From: JAICIG01 sp035532215
Lineage (GTDB): Bacteria > Planctomycetota > Planctomycetia > Pirellulales > JAICIG01
Reading direction: 5' to 3'
DNA length: 40,523 bases
NCBI GenBank assembly: GCA_035532215.1
Contig: DATKRK010000276.1
Coordinates: 1 to 40,523 of the forward strand
Below, in pieces: positions 39,795 through 40,523 of the stretch (position 1 is its first letter; every line of letters starts with the position of its first letter). A program made the position numbers and the translations under genes. A model generated the notes under the pieces. It had not been told where the DNA came from, made no database searches, and saw only the letters and a program-made list of their open reading frames with translations.

Positions 39795-40523
39795 ATGTCG
39801 TCTGCCTCTCCGCGCTCGTCGTCGCTTCGCAAAGCTCGCCGTTCTTTCGAGGTTCTTGAGTCCCGCATCGCTCCCAGCGATACGCTGCTCGTGCTGGGCG
39901 CCGCGATCGCCGCCGCCCAGCCCGAAACCTTGTTGATCGCGCCACCCAAGCCTGCGACGCCGCGGCAGCCGTGGACGCCCGAGAAGATGGAAGTCGCGGT
40001 CCCGTCGATTCCCTCGACGCTTCCTGCCGAGGCGAACACGCGAGTGACCGTCGCCCCGGAAGCCGTAGACGAGTTGTTCCGCGACGAACTCGACATCCAG
40101 CCAATCAAGATGAGCGAGAAGCTCGGCCCCGACATCGAAATCGAGGCGCCTACTTCTCCCCGCCCTGCCGCGCCACTTAGCCTGGGGATCGGGACGAGCC
40201 CGAGCCCGGCCCCAGGCAGTGGCAGCGGTGGCAGCGCTGGAGGGAGTGGCGGCGGAGGTGGCGGCGGCTCTCATGGCCCGAGCCAGGCAATGACGGGCAC
40301 GACCGACGTGGTTCGTGCGGCTGCGCCGGCCCCGAACACTTCGAGTACCATGTCGCCAATGGATTTTGGGCCTGTCGCCAATGATGACTACTATCAGGTA
40401 GCCCATGACGATGTATTCAGCGATAATGTGTTGACCAACGACAGCGGATTCGGCACGGTTTATCTCGACAGCCTGCCGACGTTGGGTACGGTGGATATGG
40501 ACCCGGGCGGAGGTTTCACGTAC
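39795..40523 (+). CDS. N-terminal part of a second LExR-type surface protein with Ig/cadherin-like repeats
   Basis: 243 codons are inside the window and the frame is still open at the right edge. The N terminus is basic (RSSSLRKARRSFEVLESRIA), with LESRIAPSD at residues 21-29 in the position of the planctomycete LEPR-XLL-type signature, followed by a hydrophobic stretch (TLLVLGAAIAAAQ). Residues ~40-190 are Pro/Ala/Gly/Ser-rich, with a poly-Gly/Ser linker (GSGSGGSAGGSGGGGGGGSH). From ~193 an Ig-like/cadherin-type repeat begins (PVANDDYYQVAHDDVFSD, then NVLTNDSGFG). It is probably a large exported surface protein of the same class as the giant gene product, but on the opposite strand. AAAGGG lies seven bases upstream of the ATG. 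Confidence 0.85.
   Translation, partial: MSSASPRSSSLRKARRSFEVLESRIAPSDTLLVLGAAIAAAQPETLLIAPPKPATPRQPWTPEKMEVAVPSIPSTLPAEANTRVTVAPEAVDELFRDELDIQPIKMSEKLGPDIEIEAPTSPRPAAPLSLGIGTSPSPAPGSGSGGSAGGSGGGGGGGSHGPSQAMTGTTDVVRAAAPAPNTSSTMSPMDFGPVANDDYYQVAHDDVFSDNVLTNDSGFGTVYLDSLPTLGTVDMDPGGGFTY

Noticed and set aside
1..40523. tRNA, rRNA or riboswitch genes and integrated phage
   Set aside because: No cloverleaf, ribosomal sequence, known riboswitch core, integrase or phage structural gene was seen on reading either strand. A covariance-model search was not possible here.

Overview
The window looks like chromosomal DNA of a planctomycete, most likely in or near the Pirellulales. The reasons are high GC, a Cys-rich secreted protein with YTV-type motifs, two large surface proteins that open with the planctomycete 'LExR' N-terminal signature instead of a classical signal peptide, secreted NHL and TPR proteins, and a heavy load of short interspersed palindromes. 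No rRNA, tRNA, CRISPR array or intact transposase gene was found.

Layout. 1-465 is the 3' end of a gene whose C-terminal tail is translated from palindromic repeats. 697-1479 (-) encodes a Cys-rich wall-type protein, divergent from an HDOD signalling protein (1808-2713, +). 2829-7232 is a block of minus-strand genes: apt, a 5'-damaged SGNH hydrolase, a stand-alone Clp N-domain protein, a small membrane protein, and a closely spaced SDR plus NHL pair. 7667-11836 (+) holds a DUF2442 protein, a membrane protein overlapping a divergent FKBP-like protein, a secreted protein of unknown function, a small antitoxin-like protein, then an HpcH/HpaI-type aldolase and a Tm-1-like/UPF0261 protein that look co-transcribed. 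11988-16236 (-) is a YbhF-YbhS-YbhR-type ABC exporter in which the double ATPase and the first permease are one polypeptide. 16395-18749 (-) is a secreted TPR protein.

18990-37205 (-) is one uninterrupted gene for a ~6071-residue surface protein. It has an LExR-type N terminus, thousands of residues of beta-rich 'VNGTxGxD' repeats, PPC-like, Ig-like and FG-GAP/VCBS-like modules, and a DUF4214 C terminus. Beyond it lie a broken ABC ATPase gene split at its Walker A motif by a ~133-bp TA-flanked palindromic element, two small membrane-protein genes, and the start of a second LExR-type protein that runs off the right end.

The most notable theme is the interspersed palindromes. At least six sequence families occur here. 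They sit not only between genes but inside or at the edge of reading frames: as a protein tail (1-465), as the linker of a transporter fusion (14287-14409), at a stop codon (4963), in the ribosome-binding region inside an apparent operon (10588-10615), and as a precise gene-breaking insertion (37607-37741). Two of them (37607-37741 and 39336-39468) have almost the same length, terminal inverted repeats and TA ends, as expected for non-autonomous MITE-like elements.
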